Positions 46,331 to 59,080 are shown, counted from the stretch's first letter. The stretch: DNA of 64,000 bases from Ottelia alismoides (GCA_037367405.1 JAZKJV010002618.1:124001-188000); one strand, 5' to 3'. The notes: generated from the sequence alone by a model not told the origin. A program made the numbers and translations.

Positions 46331-47160
46331 GGAAAACAAGAAAAATATATCCTTACCATGGCAACTGTCAACACCATCTGTAATCTCCTTGATACAAAGA
46401 AAGACAAGGGAGCTCCACTCATCAGGTGTAACATGTTCAAAAAGGACATCAAGCGACTGATCGACAATGGATCTTCTGTCAATCTTATGCCAGCTTCTCT
46501 ACTCACAGAATTTGGGATAGGAGTGCTTAAACCAACTAAGATGATTTTGTAGTTCATAGACAAATCAGTCAAGCATCATAGGGGCATGTTGCAAGATGTG
46601 ATCGTCATTGTTCAAGGATCCAATTCCTTGTCGATTTTTTTGTGCTAGACATGGATGTCTCCACACCTCTGCTCCATACCCCTATCATCTTTGGTCAATC
46701 GTTCATCCAAACCGCTAATACAGTAGTGAGATACAACACTAGAGAGATTACATTCTTCTCCAGTAGCAACAAAGTGCATATAGAAACCATGCTTGAGCCA
46801 AAACTATCGGAGGCTACATCTATGTTGAGTGTGCTTGCACTTAACTGCCTAGAAGACTGCAACTTTCTTCTATAGATTCAAGATACAAATCTATTCATGG
46901 ATGACATTGAGGTCCATAAATTCCTTTTTTCTGAGGATGGAGTGAGAGAGTAGTCGAATTCTCCACTATCGATGATGATGAGATCTTTGTTGATGCGCTT
47001 GATGACTTCTATGTTGGCCCCTTGAGCCTCAAAGTCCAAGGGCAGGTTATTGAGGATTTATGTAGTCATGAGGACATAATTCAAAAAATTTGTGAATCTT
47101 TGAATGAATAAGTTAAACTGTCAAAGGTGGAAACTACCTTGATGTAAGAGCTAATACCTG
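46331..47160 (+). pseudogene. E4 aspartic protease, decayed
   Basis: Frame 46358-46552 reads DIKRLIDNGSSVNLMPASLL: the active-site Asp is kept, with N-G-S after it (D-L-G-A-S in intact relatives). IIFGQSFIQTANTVV near 46685 corresponds to E1 MILGRPFLRTTRA. Broken by stops near 46552 and 46875. The acidic spacer continues to about 47160. Confidence 0.8.
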
Positions 47161-48345
47161 TTGTGATTGTTAAAGTCACCACCAAATTTGCTCCCACTCC
47201 ACCAAAACTCAAACCTCTGCCCTCCAACATGAAGTATGACTTTCTTGTGGGAGAACGAAACATGTATCCGGTAATTATCAATGTCCATTTGAGCGAAGAT
47301 CACGAATCTCATCTGATAGAGTTCTTGAACAAAACTGTAAGAAATAGACTGGAAGATATTGGATCTTCACGGATCAATTCGTCCTTGTGCTCACGTCACA
47401 TTTACCTCGTAGATGACAGAAACCTTCCTATGAATTCCAAAGATACTGAATCCAAACCATCGGGAGGTTGTCATGAAAGAAATTCAGAAATGGTATCATG
47501 TGGGAATCATATAGCCCATCTCCGACAGTAAGTGGGTGAGTCCACTGCATGTAGTGCCAAAGAAGTCCGAGATCACTATTTTTACTAAATGAAAAGGAGA
47601 GGAGGTTCCGACCAGAGTGCCCATCTCGTGGCGAGTCTATGTTGATTACATACATTTGAACCTCGTCACAAAGAAGGATTACTTTTCATTTCTCTTCATT
47701 GACCAGATTCTCGATAGACTGGTCGCGAAGGAATACTTCTGCTTCTTAGATGGCTATTCTTGATAGAATCAAGTTGCAAACATTTTTGAAGACCAAAGGA
47801 AGATATGTTAACCTATACATTTGGGAGTATGCTTTCTGACGGATGATGTTCGGGATATTAAATGCCCTTGCTACATTCCAACAATGTATGATAATTGTAT
47901 TTGCTTAGATAATGGGCAGTTTCTTGGAGGAATTCAAGGATGATTTCTCAGTCTACGAAGATTAATTTGATCAATGTCTGGACTATTTTGACTGAGTTAT
48001 GCATAGGTGTTGTGAAGTGAACCTCGTGCTCTCATGAGAGAAGACCAACTTTAGCGTGACAGAGGGATCGTGCTAGGTCGCGTAGTATCAAAACATGGCA
48101 TGGAAGTTGACCCTACCAATGTGGAGGTAATTTTAAAACTTGAGCCACCTACCAATATAAAACAAGTCTGGCCATGCTTAGGGCACGTCGGTTTCTATCG
48201 ACGATTCATTAAAGATTTTAGCAAGCTCGCCCAATCGATGACTGAATTACTAGGCAAGGAGGCATATTTTATTGTTGATGATTGTGTGTTCCAAGCCTTT
48301 ACACAGTTGAATGATTTAATCACTCAGGCCCTTATCCTGTAGTCA
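47161..48345 (+). pseudogene. pol: E4 reverse transcriptase, decayed
   Basis: Frame 47163-47531 holds SNMKYDFLVGERNMYPVII, the landmark before RT, and HLSEDHESHLIEFL. Later blocks include LDGYS and FKDDFSVYED near 47930, where the usual F-M-D-D is F-K-D-D. The thumb is the frame 48070-48342 with LGHVGFYRRFIKDFSKLAQ. Stops and frameshifts are frequent. Confidence 0.87.
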
Positions 48346-48775
48346 TCAGATTGGACATTACCATTTGAAATTATGATGAATGTGCCATATTATGTCATCA
48401 GTACCATGCTAGGATAAAGAAAAGACAATTTGTCGTTTGCTAATCACTATGCTAGCAGAATACTAGATGATCTCAGAATAATTACACCATCACTGAGAAA
48501 GAGCCTCTAGCCGTAGTTTTTCCCCTGGAAAAGTTCAGATCCCATCTCCTTGGATCCAAAGTCATAGTCTACGTTGACCATTCTATCATCTGGTACTTAC
48601 AACATAAGAAGGACACCAAACCACACCTTCTCAGATAGATCCTTCTACTCCAGGAATTTGACCTTAAGATCCGATATGAGCCTGGAGTAAAAAATGTGGT
48701 GGCATATCACCCATTATGACTACCCGTGCCTGAGTCTCCTGAGCAGAATTAGAGACCAATCACTGAAACCTTTCC
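48346..48775 (+). pseudogene. pol: E4 RNase H, decayed
   Basis: FEIMMNVPYY near 48365 stands at the place of the catalytic D-A-S-D-F and has lost both Asp. Remains of a [14 protein letters not shown] block appear near 48530 and of FDLKIRYEPGVKNVVAYH near 48660. Confidence 0.78.
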
Positions 48776-50125
48776 AGACGAAGCCATATTATTAGTCACC
48801 TAGCTCCCCTGGTATGTTAATATTGTGAACTATCTTGTTTCCAAGATAACTCCGCAAGATTGGCTGAAACTGAAAGTAGACAAATTCTTGTCTGATATCC
48901 ATTTTTATCAGTGGGAGGATCCATATCTCTTTCTTGAGGGAGCAGAATTTATTTGGAGAAGGTGCATTCATAGGGAGGAAGTTGCAAGTGTCCTAGAACA
49001 TTGTCATAATTGAGAATCTTGAGGACACCATTCATGCAGAAGAACGATAGCAAAAGTACTCCAATGTGGCCTTTGGTTTGAGACCTTATTTAATGATGCA
49101 GAAGATTATGTGAAGCATTGTACTGACTATCAGAAGATGGGAAGAACAATCAGACTGACAAAAATAATGCCCCTGAAATATATTCACATTTCATACATGT
49201 TTGATGTGTGGGCATTGACTACATGGGCCCATTTCCAAATAGTAATGGAATCAAATACATTCTGCTCGTTGTTGACTATGTCAGTCGTTCTGTGGAGGCT
49301 ATCCTATCCTGAGCCACCGATAGCTGCACCGTCTGTCATTTTATGAAAGATCATATCATTTTCAGGTTTGGGATTCCTAAGATTCTTATATCCCATGGCT
49401 GAATAAATTTATCAATAAATAGGTGAAGAAGCTAACTCAATAATTTTGCATTGAACGTCGTGTAGCTTCTCCCTACCTGCCACAATCCAATGGCTTGGCA
49501 GAATGCTCAAACAGGGAGATCAAGACAATTCTTTAGAAGCTTGTGTGTCTTGATTGCAATAACTAGTTTCGGTTGTTTGACTCAGTTCTTTGGGCTTACA
49601 TAACATCACACAAGTCACCTTTAGGAATGTATCACTACCGCCTGATATATGGCAAGCCATGCTATCCACTCGTGGAACTCATTCATAAATCCTTGCGAGC
49701 AATTAATGTTTGTAACTTGGATTCGAAGAGGGCCGGGAAAAATAGAAAGTTGTATCCGAAAGATTACTTGAATTCCATGTTTACGCATATGACAATGACC
49801 TTATGTATAAGGAAAAGGTCAAGAAGTGGCATGACAAGCACATCTGCTGAAAGAATTTCAAATCAGGTCAGAAGGTCTGGTTGTTCGATGCGAAGTTTAA
49901 GAGAAAATGGACTGGGCCATTTATAGTGAAGCATGTGTGTGACAACAATAGTATAATTATATCAGAATTTTCAGCTGATGCACATCCCTTCATGATCAAC
50001 GGACCACTACTGAAACCATAACTAGAACATGACATATTCATGTCCGTTGTAATTTCAATTCAAGTTATAAACAAAGATGAGTTGAAAGTCACCATGTCCG
50101 TTGATTCAGACAAAGCGGATTAAAA
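48776..50125 (+). pseudogene. pol: E4 integrase, decayed
   Basis: Frame 48825-49013 gives the N-terminal part (WEDPYLFLEGAEFIWRRCIH) up to the zinc-binding HCHN. The core keeps GIDYMGPFP near 49215 in one frame. The second Asp is His (ISH near 49390, from ISD in relatives) and a stop follows. The Glu block LAECSNREI near 49500 is kept. Frame 49573-49926 covers the end of the core and the start of the C-terminal domain. Confidence 0.85.
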
Positions 50126-50215
50126 CATTTTTGAAATATCTTTATTTTATTCTTTTCTTCTGCTCCTTTTCATATCCTAAATTTTTCTAGAAAGGTGTCA
50201 CCCCTTTCATTATTG

Positions 50216-50250
50216 CTATACTTAGGATGTACTTTATCCCAAGTATAAGG
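50216..50250 (+). repeat. E4 hairpin 1
   Basis: CTATACTTAGGAT (50216-50228) faces ATCCCAAGTATA with one mismatch, loop of 6 bases. Confidence 0.92.
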
Positions 50251-50315
50251 TGTGTGTACCCTGAGATGTTCATTCTTTGATTCATCACCTGTCCCCTCAT
50301 CTTTTGATATTCTCT

Positions 50316-50351
50316 CTATAGTTAGGGATATTTTACCCTAAGTATGAGGGG
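50316..50351 (+). repeat. E4 hairpin 2
   Basis: CTATAGTTAGGGA faces ACCCTAAGTATGAGGGG. It starts exactly 100 bases after hairpin 1. Confidence 0.88.
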
Positions 50352-50415
50352 AAAGGTCGAGCTGATTATTTTCTACATTCCCACCCATGACCCTCTCTGC
50401 CTTGTGTACAACCTG

Positions 50416-50452
50416 CTATACTTAGGATTATTTCATCCTATGTATAGTGGGG
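50416..50452 (+). repeat. E4 hairpin 3
   Basis: CTATACTTAGGAT (50416-50428) faces ATCCTATGTATAG (50435-50447), one mismatch; GTGGGG follows. It starts exactly 100 bases after hairpin 2. Confidence 0.93.
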
Positions 50453-50505
50453 ACGGTTTACTTCTCATTCGTTCATTCTTTCCTCATTGTAGTATAGACT
50501 GTTCT

Positions 50506-50576
50506 ACACTTAGTATGACATACATCTTCACTTTCCTCTCAGATCTACGAGGACATAACTCAAGCTAAGTATAGGG
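50506..50576 (+). repeat. E4 terminal unit of the array
   Basis: CTACACTTAG at the left faces CTAAGTATAGGGG at 50564-50576 over a loop of about 50 bases. GAGGACATA (50549-50557) is the block also found in E1 and E2. Confidence 0.8.
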
Positions 50577-50589
50577 GATCGTATACGTG

Positions 50590-51330
50590 TGTATATAATT
50601 TAGATACAACTCGTACTTTCTTATTTCCAAAAAGTAGCTAAAATATAATTGACTAATTGTATAGAACATACTTGTATAAAATTCACAAAAATTCTTTGTA
50701 TATGATGATTAATAAATCAAGTAAAACAGTTGTAAAATTTTGTCAACCTTTCTAAAAAAATTTGGTTGTAAAAATTTATGTCTTAATTTGAATAAAATGT
50801 TTTGAAAATCTATTTGCAAATGGTTTATAAAATGATTGCAAAAATATTTTGAAAAATCTATATATACTGTATGAGAAATCTTTGCAAAATGATTTTTTTT
50901 TTTGTTAATGTTTTTAAAAATTATTTGTCACATTAATTTGCAAAATAAGGTTTTTAAAATGTTTGTGAACATATTTTAAATAATTTTGAGAACTATGTAC
51001 ATTACGCAAGAAAACAAATTCTTAATAAACTATGTACATAAATCCTGTCAATTCCTAAATCTCAACTCCTGTAAATAATAAAAAGCACTCCCGCGTAAAT
51101 ATATGTACATAATTATTTGCCAAAATATTCTATTTTTGAAAAATCACTAAAAAATTGCAAATTTAAAAATCCTATGAAATTTTGCAAAATGTTGTCAGAA
51201 ACTTTCATAAAATTTTGCAAAACTTTTTGAAACCCATAAAAAGTTCAGAATTCGAAAATTTTATCACAAAAATATTTTCCTTGCATTATGCATCGCATTT
51301 GCATTTTTCAGATTAATACTGATAACTGAA
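50590..51330 (+). repeat. E4 TTTGTAAAA-like AT-rich stretch
   Basis: Degenerate TTGCAAAATG, TTTGTAAAA and TTTGAAAAA motifs follow one another, as in E2. No frame. Confidence 0.7.
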
Positions 51331-52445
51331 CTAGTCTAAGTAAAATCTAAAGATTTGAGCTTGGTTGGAACTTAATCCACTTAATCACAGGAATCTTAAA
51401 AGAATTGGAATTGAGGCACTTCAGGTCCACTGGAGTTAAATCGTTGAGACCACAAGACTTTGTTTAGTGTCTTCACGACTTCCTCAGTAGAATATATTGG
51501 AACACACACATGACTCTTGTTGATAATGACCTAGCTTGCACACATGCATCTTGCACTTTACTAAACATAGTTAAAGTGGAAAAGGGCTGCATTTATCGGC
51601 ATGAGACATAAGCCAATGGAAACATCGGAAGTCACACATTTGTTGCCATTGTACCCTATCCCAATCCAATTGCGAAGAAGTCTAAAGACAGAAGTCGTGG
51701 GTTGTAATGATTCTTCGAATGAGGGATAATCTACTGGCTCTAGAGGAAAAATTCCTTATAGAATTGTTGTTGTATATAGTATTAAAAAATGCATATTCAA
51801 AACCTCCAAAAAGAAAAGACAGGAAAAACTCAAAGAAAAATCAATTCTCATTAGAGCATGTATATATTTATATAGTCAATAAACAAGCTTGATCTTCAAA
51901 GTCATATATTCATGTGATCTTGCAACCGTATGATGACTTGGCTACAGTAGTCAACCATCCTAGGCTAGGTAGCTACACTGGCTACCGTCCATTCTTCTCT
52001 CCACCTCCTCTTCTAGATCCAGTTGTACTTGAACTTAGAAGGGAATACCATGCTTGTTAAGGAAAGAGTTGTTGGATTGGGAAATTAGGGTTACTATGTT
52101 GGAGAAGACTCACTTTTACCGCTTCAGCCAAGGAGCGCTACATATCAGACATACTGTCCAAGATAGATTCATAGTCATAAGGGTTTGGGTATGACATCGA
52201 CTTGTTATAACCTGGCTTTTGAGGAGACTTGGGTAGAGTCTCATGGGTCCTAGAGGCTGTTGTATTTCAAATATGTTTCCCAATATGGTTCTGACCAAAC
52301 GTAACTGCTAAAAGTCTGATTAAGCTACAAACTTTGATTTTAGGACGACATGTTTGATTGTTAAAACCAATCCTAGTTATGTCTTTTTCTTTTCTTTATT
52401 TTCCTTTTCTTGAACTTATATGCATAAGTATTTTCCAGGGACTAG
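51331..52445 (+). other. E4 conserved 3' block before PPT
   Basis: Aligns with E1, E2 and E3: GGAACTTAATCCAC near 51367, CCATTGTACCC near 51649, TCGTGGGTTGTAATGATTC near 51693 (frame with MRDNLLALEEKFL), and TGGCTACAGTAG...AGCTACACTGGC near 51937-51980. Confidence 0.75.
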
Positions 52446-52464
52446 TAAAGGAAAGTATTGGGGG
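52446..52464 (+). other. E4 polypurine tract
   Basis: AAAGGAAAGTATTGGGGG immediately precedes the LTR start. It is the most purine-rich of the PPTs here. Confidence 0.85.
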
Positions 52465-55400
52465 TGATGAATCTCTATTTCATCACCTTTATTCTTTCAT
52501 TTTGGCCTTTAAATCCTAGCTAAATGCATGTGTATATCATTATTTTGCATAAGTTAACATCCATTATTTATTATATAAATATTGTATAAAAATTTATATT
52601 TAAAGCCAAAAAATAATAAAGAAAAAAATAAAATACCACAGGTAACCCTAAACCCCGAGACCTAGGCATCATAATGACTGTGTCGATAAGGAATAAAGTA
52701 AGGGGAGATAAGAATCTAAAAACACAATAAAACCCTAATTATTTATTTTTCAATAATTCATTCTTAGTTTTGATTTATTATTTATGAAATAAACTTTAAA
52801 TAAGAAAGTTTTAGATAAAAATACAAAAAAGTACTAATTTTATATCATATAAAAAAATGCATATTGTATATTCTACACTCAAAATAAGAGTCCAAATCCA
52901 AACTTGCCAAATCTATATTTTCACCATATGAACTCAAAATGATCACCATTAACTGTATACAACTTTTAATTATCTATTTAGAGAAGGTGGTTTCATTTAA
53001 TTTGGAGTTTAGATGCAAAAGTTAGGTTTTGGACCCCTATTGTACACTATACTTGAATAAAATATTCATTTTATGTATTCTTTATATTTATAATGATTTG
53101 ATATTTTTATAATTTTGAAAATATTCTTCATAATATATGTACATATTTATAATGAAATAAAGCCAAAAAATACACTAAAATAAAATAAGATAAAAAAGAC
53201 ATGGATGAATATAATATACATACACCTATATAATTAATACTTATAAATAATTAAGTGTAAAAATAAAGTCAGAAAAATACAATATAAATATATTTATGTG
53301 TATCTAAATAAGTTATGAATAAATAATTATGTGTATATAATAATGAAACCTAAAATACAAAATAAAAATAAAATACACATAATATAGGTAAATATACTTA
53401 TAAATGCACATCCAAAAATTAACCTATAATAAATTAACATATGAAAATAAACAAAGTCATAAAAAATACTGCATAAAATAGTGACTATTTCTATGTTTTG
53501 ATCAAAAATTATATATATTATTTACTATTTTATTTCTATCTATTTTTCATTTCGTCCTTTTGGGGATGACGTGGCCCAATCATGGCTCATCGTCCGCTTG
53601 ACCGAGGCTCTAGCTTGCGTCAGAGCTCGTTTGACCCTACCTTCCTCGATATTTCGTGTCTATTACTTGAATCCATGTGGATCGATTTGTTCTTGACTTT
53701 TGATCATTGACACTTGAGATTTCACGCCAACCTGATTTCTTGGTTAAGGCGCCTCAGTATCGTGCGCCACTCCCCGATGAAGATGCCATGTACATAACAT
53801 GTCTTCCGCCATACCTGCAGCCCTTGATCCTTTTTCTGCCTCCAAACCCTAACCCTTTTGCATAGAGGTGAATCCTGGTGAGAGCAAGAGTCCTTAGAAG
53901 GGGTTAGAGAGTCATGTGGATGTTGAATCAAAGCAATCCGAGCTCTGACGACTTGCTCCGCCGTGAGTTTTCTCCATTTTGGTCCTAGTCAGATAAATCT
54001 CTCCTTTCTTATTCTTTTTGTTCATTCTCTTAAGAATAAGATAGTATAGCCTTTAATTTCCTTTGATTCTACCTAGTTTAGCATAAAATCCAAAATTTTG
54101 AGCAGTGGAGCTCCCAGCTCCTCCCTTTGTTTACAACTATTCTGATCATCCTCCGCCTCCGCTTTCACCTTCCACGTCTTCTAACAATGCTTCTCTTCGC
54201 CCCAGTCATGTCCATCCTTATTAATCTCGCTTAGATCATACATTCAGCTCTCCTTGTCTGTCTTATCACTGGAGAGCTTCGTTCGAGGTCATCTCCACTC
54301 ATCCCAACCTGACAAGACCTCCATAACAATCATCTTTGCGTGCCTTAGATTCCTCCAGGTTCTGGAGGGCCAAAGGACCCCTAACTAGTCGATTTTGACG
54401 ACGGAAATACTTGGAGCTCCATTGCTTCACTGCCCTTGCCATACCTTATTAGAGCTCTAGGTGCCATCTAAAGCCTGTAGTAGCTCCAGGGGACTTCTAG
54501 CCCTGTTTTGAGACCATTGCCACAGCTTAAGTGGCCAGTGTCAGCTTCCGACATGATTCAATGCTCGGATAACAGGGAGCTCTTCCATGTTCTTCTAGGT
54601 GAACTCCCTATCATCCGATCAAGAGCCCCCTCCAATAGGTACAACAACCATCAGATATGAAGAAGCTCTACCATCATATCTCCTTAGGAGATCTAATCTT
54701 AGTTGTTGCAGCCGAAGTCGTACCCGTTGTCCAGATCTCGCCGTGTTAAGTGGAGAACATAGGCCGTTGAATCGCGCTCATAAGGGTAATTTTGCCCGAT
54801 ACCTTAACAAAGTTGGATTTTATTTTCAATACTCAAACATTTGTCTGTTGCAAATTTTTTTTTTGTAAAATTTGCATTTCAACCCTTTTATTTCCCATAT
54901 TTGCATTTTGGTCCAATCTACATCACCTCACATGACCATGCATATGAGGGGACTGGGAATTTCGCACCTAAACCCCTACGATTTTTGTATTTCATTTAAG
55001 TCCTATTTTTGAATTAATAGTGTAATATTTTATGGAAAAGTTGCATATGGCCCCCTAGACTTTGTATTAATAATATACCCCTCCAGGTATATATATTATT
55101 TAATAAATTTAGGTAAATGCATTTTTGTCCCTAATATTTTTTGAGGTGTTCGGCTTTGGTCAGGAACTTTATATATTTACCTAAATACCCATGCTAGATT
55201 GCATTTTTTTATAGATTTTATTTTTTAATATCCAGAGCCTATAAAAATTCATAGAAATTTTCCATAAATACGTGATACCTATATCTCTTACATAATTTTA
55301 TTTAAGTATTTAAGGTTTATTATCTATTTCTAAAAATATAAACTGAGATATTGATCCTTTTTTACATTTTCAAAAAATAGATTTTATTTATTTCTTTATT

Positions 55401-56200
55401 TTGAGGTCATGGACTGAAAATCCCTAAAATAGTAAAAAGAAAAACACTAAAAATTAAAAAGCTCCAAAATTCTCATAAAATTATAAAAATCTTAAAAATC
55501 CCAAAAAAATTATTTCTGTTTCTATATTTTGTTTACTATATTTATTGCAAATTTAAAAATATTTTGGAAAATTCAAAGCTATTTTTATAGTTTTGAAGTC
55601 AAAAACAATTCAGCTCATATATCTTATTCACTATTTCCCTTATTACTTAAATTAAACTACAAAAAACTAGTAAAAAATTCGATAAAAATACAAAAAATAT
55701 AAATATACAAAAACATTTTATTTTGTAATTTTTGAGAACTTATAGCTATATTTATATATAGAAAATCCTATTATAAATATATTTATATTTACTCATTCTC
55801 TTCTTTATAAATATTAGAAAAATTAAACAAAATCAGACAATATAAAAAGATAAAAATTACAAAATAAAAAAGGTAGAAATTATAAAAATAAAAACTCTAA
55901 AAATTAATTAATTAAAAACCTACAAATTCAAAATACCCTAAAACCCAAAATCATTTATTGTCTTCTTTCATCCAATTTTGATTATCTATCCTCCATTCTT
56001 ACTTGAGATTAACTCCTACTATATTTATTCACTATACATTTTATTGTATGTTGTAATAAATTCTGATTCACACTTGTTTGCATTGATTTTTATATACATT
56101 AGTTGGGTTATTTATTGATTGGCCTTGTTTTAGTGAGTGGTCACCTCGGTGACATTGTATCTTCGCTTTTCTGTGAGGATATTATTTTAGACCCTTGCCA
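52465..56200 (+). repeat. E4 3' LTR, 3736 bp
   Basis: Starts TGATGAATCTCTATTTCATCA. GGATGACGTGGCCCAAT is near 53565, a CATTTTGGTCC...CCTCACATGACC block near 54900, TATTGTATGTTGTAATAAATT near 56040, and the end is TTTTAGACCCTTGCCA. Beyond it the reverse-strand gag of E5 begins, so the boundary is well placed. Confidence 0.8.
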
Positions 56201-56826
56201 AAGCCTGGTCATCAAGTAGAACTTGTACAGAAAAGCTGATTTGAGTTCCTCCCATGTGATGACAAGCTTCCCCAAATGATTAATCCAATGTAGAGCCTTA
56301 TCTTGATGGCAAAATAGGAATGTTGTCATTTTAAATATGCCTAATGGAATGTTAGGGTAGTATGTGGTTCCGTAGATGCACCCAAAATGATGGAGATGAA
56401 TATAAGGTTTGTTGTTTGCATTCTCGAGGAAGGTGTGTATCAAAGCCAAGAGTTGAGGTTTCAACTCAAAATGGGCATGGGCATCAGGTATTTCAATCCA
56501 TTTTGTCATCTGTCCAACACTGGGGTTGTACGTGTCCTTGAGAATCGGCTTTGGTTGCCCTCCTCTTGGTTCAGCGGCTCCATCTCCACTATGTCCACTT
56601 CCTATCTCTTCATCACCTCCTCCTCCTCCTGGATGGTCTCTCCTTCTCTGGAGATCATTCAACATGTCCTGGAAAGCGACCTGGGCCAATGCTTGGTCGG
56701 TGATTTGTTGTTGAATCGCTTGTATGGAGGTAAGGAGTTGTGCATTCAGTACATTCTGACTGAGTGGCTGGCCTGACTGCGATGTGGTGGGTGTTGAGGT
56801 CTATTCCCCTTTCTTGTAGGAGCCAT
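56201..56826 (-). pseudogene. gag: E5 gag, N-terminal part, cut by E4
   Basis: On the reverse strand the likely start is ATG at 56826 (MAPTRKGNRPQ). A frameshift near 56700 links to the frame starting MAQVAFQDMLNDLQ. A glycine-rich stretch follows, then the gag core HFELKPQLLALIHTFLEN and LVITWEELKSAFLYKFYL. The core is cut at the E4 LTR end (56200). The rest of E5 gag and pol should lie left of E4 but was not found intact there. Confidence 0.82.
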
Positions 56827-59062
56827 CTCTTTCTCTGAATCTAAATATGACACAAGTTGTGGATCCAGATTGGGCTCGTGATCTGCACAATTAGTCTTTG
56901 TTGAAGCATCTAATATAACAAATCCATCTACATTAAGGTCAATAAAGAATATCATTAAGGATGGACATGTATATTGAGTGAAACCAATTTCCATCCAAAG
57001 TAGGTAGAATTCGGGACAAGAGTGATCCTGATTTATTAATGAAGGCAGGGAGATTGGAGAGATATTCACAGCGTTTGAACCGTTATTTTAGGACTCATCT
57101 TGAATTATTGGAAAGATCGACCACGTGGAATCGATGTGGTAGTCAGCGAAGTTTCAACTAAGCCATCCATGGGTCACCATCTTGAGTTCAAGAGGAGATT
57201 TATAATAGAGGAATGATACAGAGGTCAACGAGAAATAAAAGGAGTGCAAAATAGTAGAAAAACTCAAAAGGGAGCGTGGGTCAAATGAAGAAGAAAAGAA
57301 GCGAAAAGTGAGAGTCAAAATTTGCACAAGTATGCCGGAATTTGATCTTGGACCTTAATCTAAGCAAACAAACACCAAACGAGTTTTGAATTCAGTAACA
57401 CAACCTAAGTGAAGCCACGAGAGTTCGATTATTTTTATCTTTTCTACTTTATGCTTGTATTGCATGTAAATCATTTAACAACTCCTTAAGTACACTAACC
57501 TTATAGGAGTGTGTGTACTGTTGGGAAGGTACCTCGTACTTCTACCACCTACTTTATAACATGTGATCTACGTACTTTGAGTCCTTGGTCTTCTGCTTGG
57601 GGGGGTAATTGGACAAAGAAATAGAGAGAGTAAGCCAATACTTCCCTCACAAGTGAGGTACTCGACCGCAAGACAATGAGATAGAAATAGAGAGATTAAG
57701 CTAATACTTCCCTCACAAGTGAGGTACTCGACCACAAGACAATGATACAGACACCCTCGTGAAGATGTGTCCTATGCTCAATACTTTATACCAAGTAGAA
57801 TGTTCCACACAATAAGTGAACACCATCATCTACAAGGCCCTAGTCGCCCATGTGCGATAAAAACACCAATACTTCACCACCCCAAGTGACAACCAAGGCT
57901 TCCACAGATTGGTTTTTGTTTTGTAATCCTTAGGGTTCATACCTCACTAAATATAGAGTGTACTTAAAAGCAAGGAGGTATTTATGAACTCAAAATAAGG
58001 ATGTCCATTAATGATTTTAGTTAAGGTCAAAGTTATTTAACAGTCCCCTAGTTTAAGAATTTTTTGGGTTTTCAATTTTTTAATTATTTTTCATTGCAAT
58101 CCTCCTAACAATTTTTTGTATTTTCTTTTGATCCAAAATGTGATATAAAATAAAGGGAGAGAACAGAAAAGCAATTAAAGTGGAAATCTCACTTTCGTGC
58201 TAAATAATGTATGCAAAGTAAGAAGACTCACAATGCTTACCAACGCTCTCCATGTGTGATGCAAGTCAAACATAAATATTTACACTATCTGGCGATATAA
58301 AGGTGATGAAAGCAACCTAAATAACACTTGCTATTATCGAGAAGAATCAACTGCAAACTTCTTAAAAGTGGATCCTAAGTGTCTGGTCTTGGGACTCTTT
58401 AGTGCCCGCCACACTGGGTCTTGCAAGCAGCGTATGGAGTCACTCATGGTGCAAGGTTCCAAATTCAAGAAATTTGAAATTAATTATTTGTCTAAGTACA
58501 AACATTTATCACTGTAGGTACATGGTTCTATTAGGTGTTTGGACCCAGATATGGAGTCAAACAAGCCAAAATCTAGGGGCTTCAATCACATAAAACAAAG
58601 GAAACAAGGCAGGTATCTCAAATCACGAAAAATAAATTAAAATAGATGTCACAAAAAAACGAAAAATCACGACGAGGCCCCCAGTTGAACAATCACCCAA
58701 GCAAAGGACCACGTTGGTATTGTAGTTTTCAAGTTCAAAACAATTATAAATAATTATAAAAAATGAAATAAATGACACAATCCACACAAGTTAAAATAAA
58801 AACTCTAAGGGAGCTACTCTACTATTTTTCCTTGTCTCCTTCCCTACTCTCTTTCTACCAGATCACAAGTAGAGGAGTCTGCCTCCTCGTGACTCGGGTG
58901 TTTACGACTCCTAGGAAGCATCCTTCACCATGTGGTCCCTCGCAATAAAGACAAATAAAGAAAAGTGGTTAGAGTAGATCAAATAAGAATAAAATATAGA
59001 GAGCAAAAATAGAAGAGAAATAACATACTCAAAAATATACACAAAGCTATGCTATCTGTTGC
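56827..59062 (-). other. E5 untranslated leader
   Basis: About 2.2 kb between PBS and gag on the reverse strand, without a coherent frame. Near 57470 the complement of TGCATGTAAATCATTT resembles the TTTGCATGTAGTG stretch of E1 near 1626. It contains a 66-bp duplication. Confidence 0.65.
57618..57749. repeat. 2 x 66-bp tandem duplication in E5 leader
   Basis: GAAATAGAGAGA...CCTCACAAGTGAGGTACTC occurs at 57618 and again at 57684, with only a few differences. Each copy holds the palindrome CCTCACAAGTGAGG. Confidence 0.93.
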
Positions 59063-59080
59063 TCCTTGACAATGGTGCCA
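59063..59080 (-). other. E5 primer binding site, decayed tRNA-Asp type
   Basis: On the reverse strand TGGCACCATTGTCAAGGA follows the LTR end CATTTCA after two A bases. It differs from TGGCGCCGTTGCCGGGGA at five positions, all C-to-T or G-to-A. It fixes the direction of E5 and its LTR end. Confidence 0.85.

Larger units (their letters stand above)
42105..56200 (+). mobile_element. E4: Athila-lineage element, strongly mutated
   Basis: LTR, partial gag, protease, RT, RNase H, integrase, hairpin array, AT repeat, conserved 3' block, PPT and LTR follow in order. No PBS is seen after the first LTR and the gag start is missing, so a deletion lies at about 45470. The right LTR ends inside the gag of the reverse element E5, which dates E4 after E5. 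Stops occur in every domain. Confidence 0.8.
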
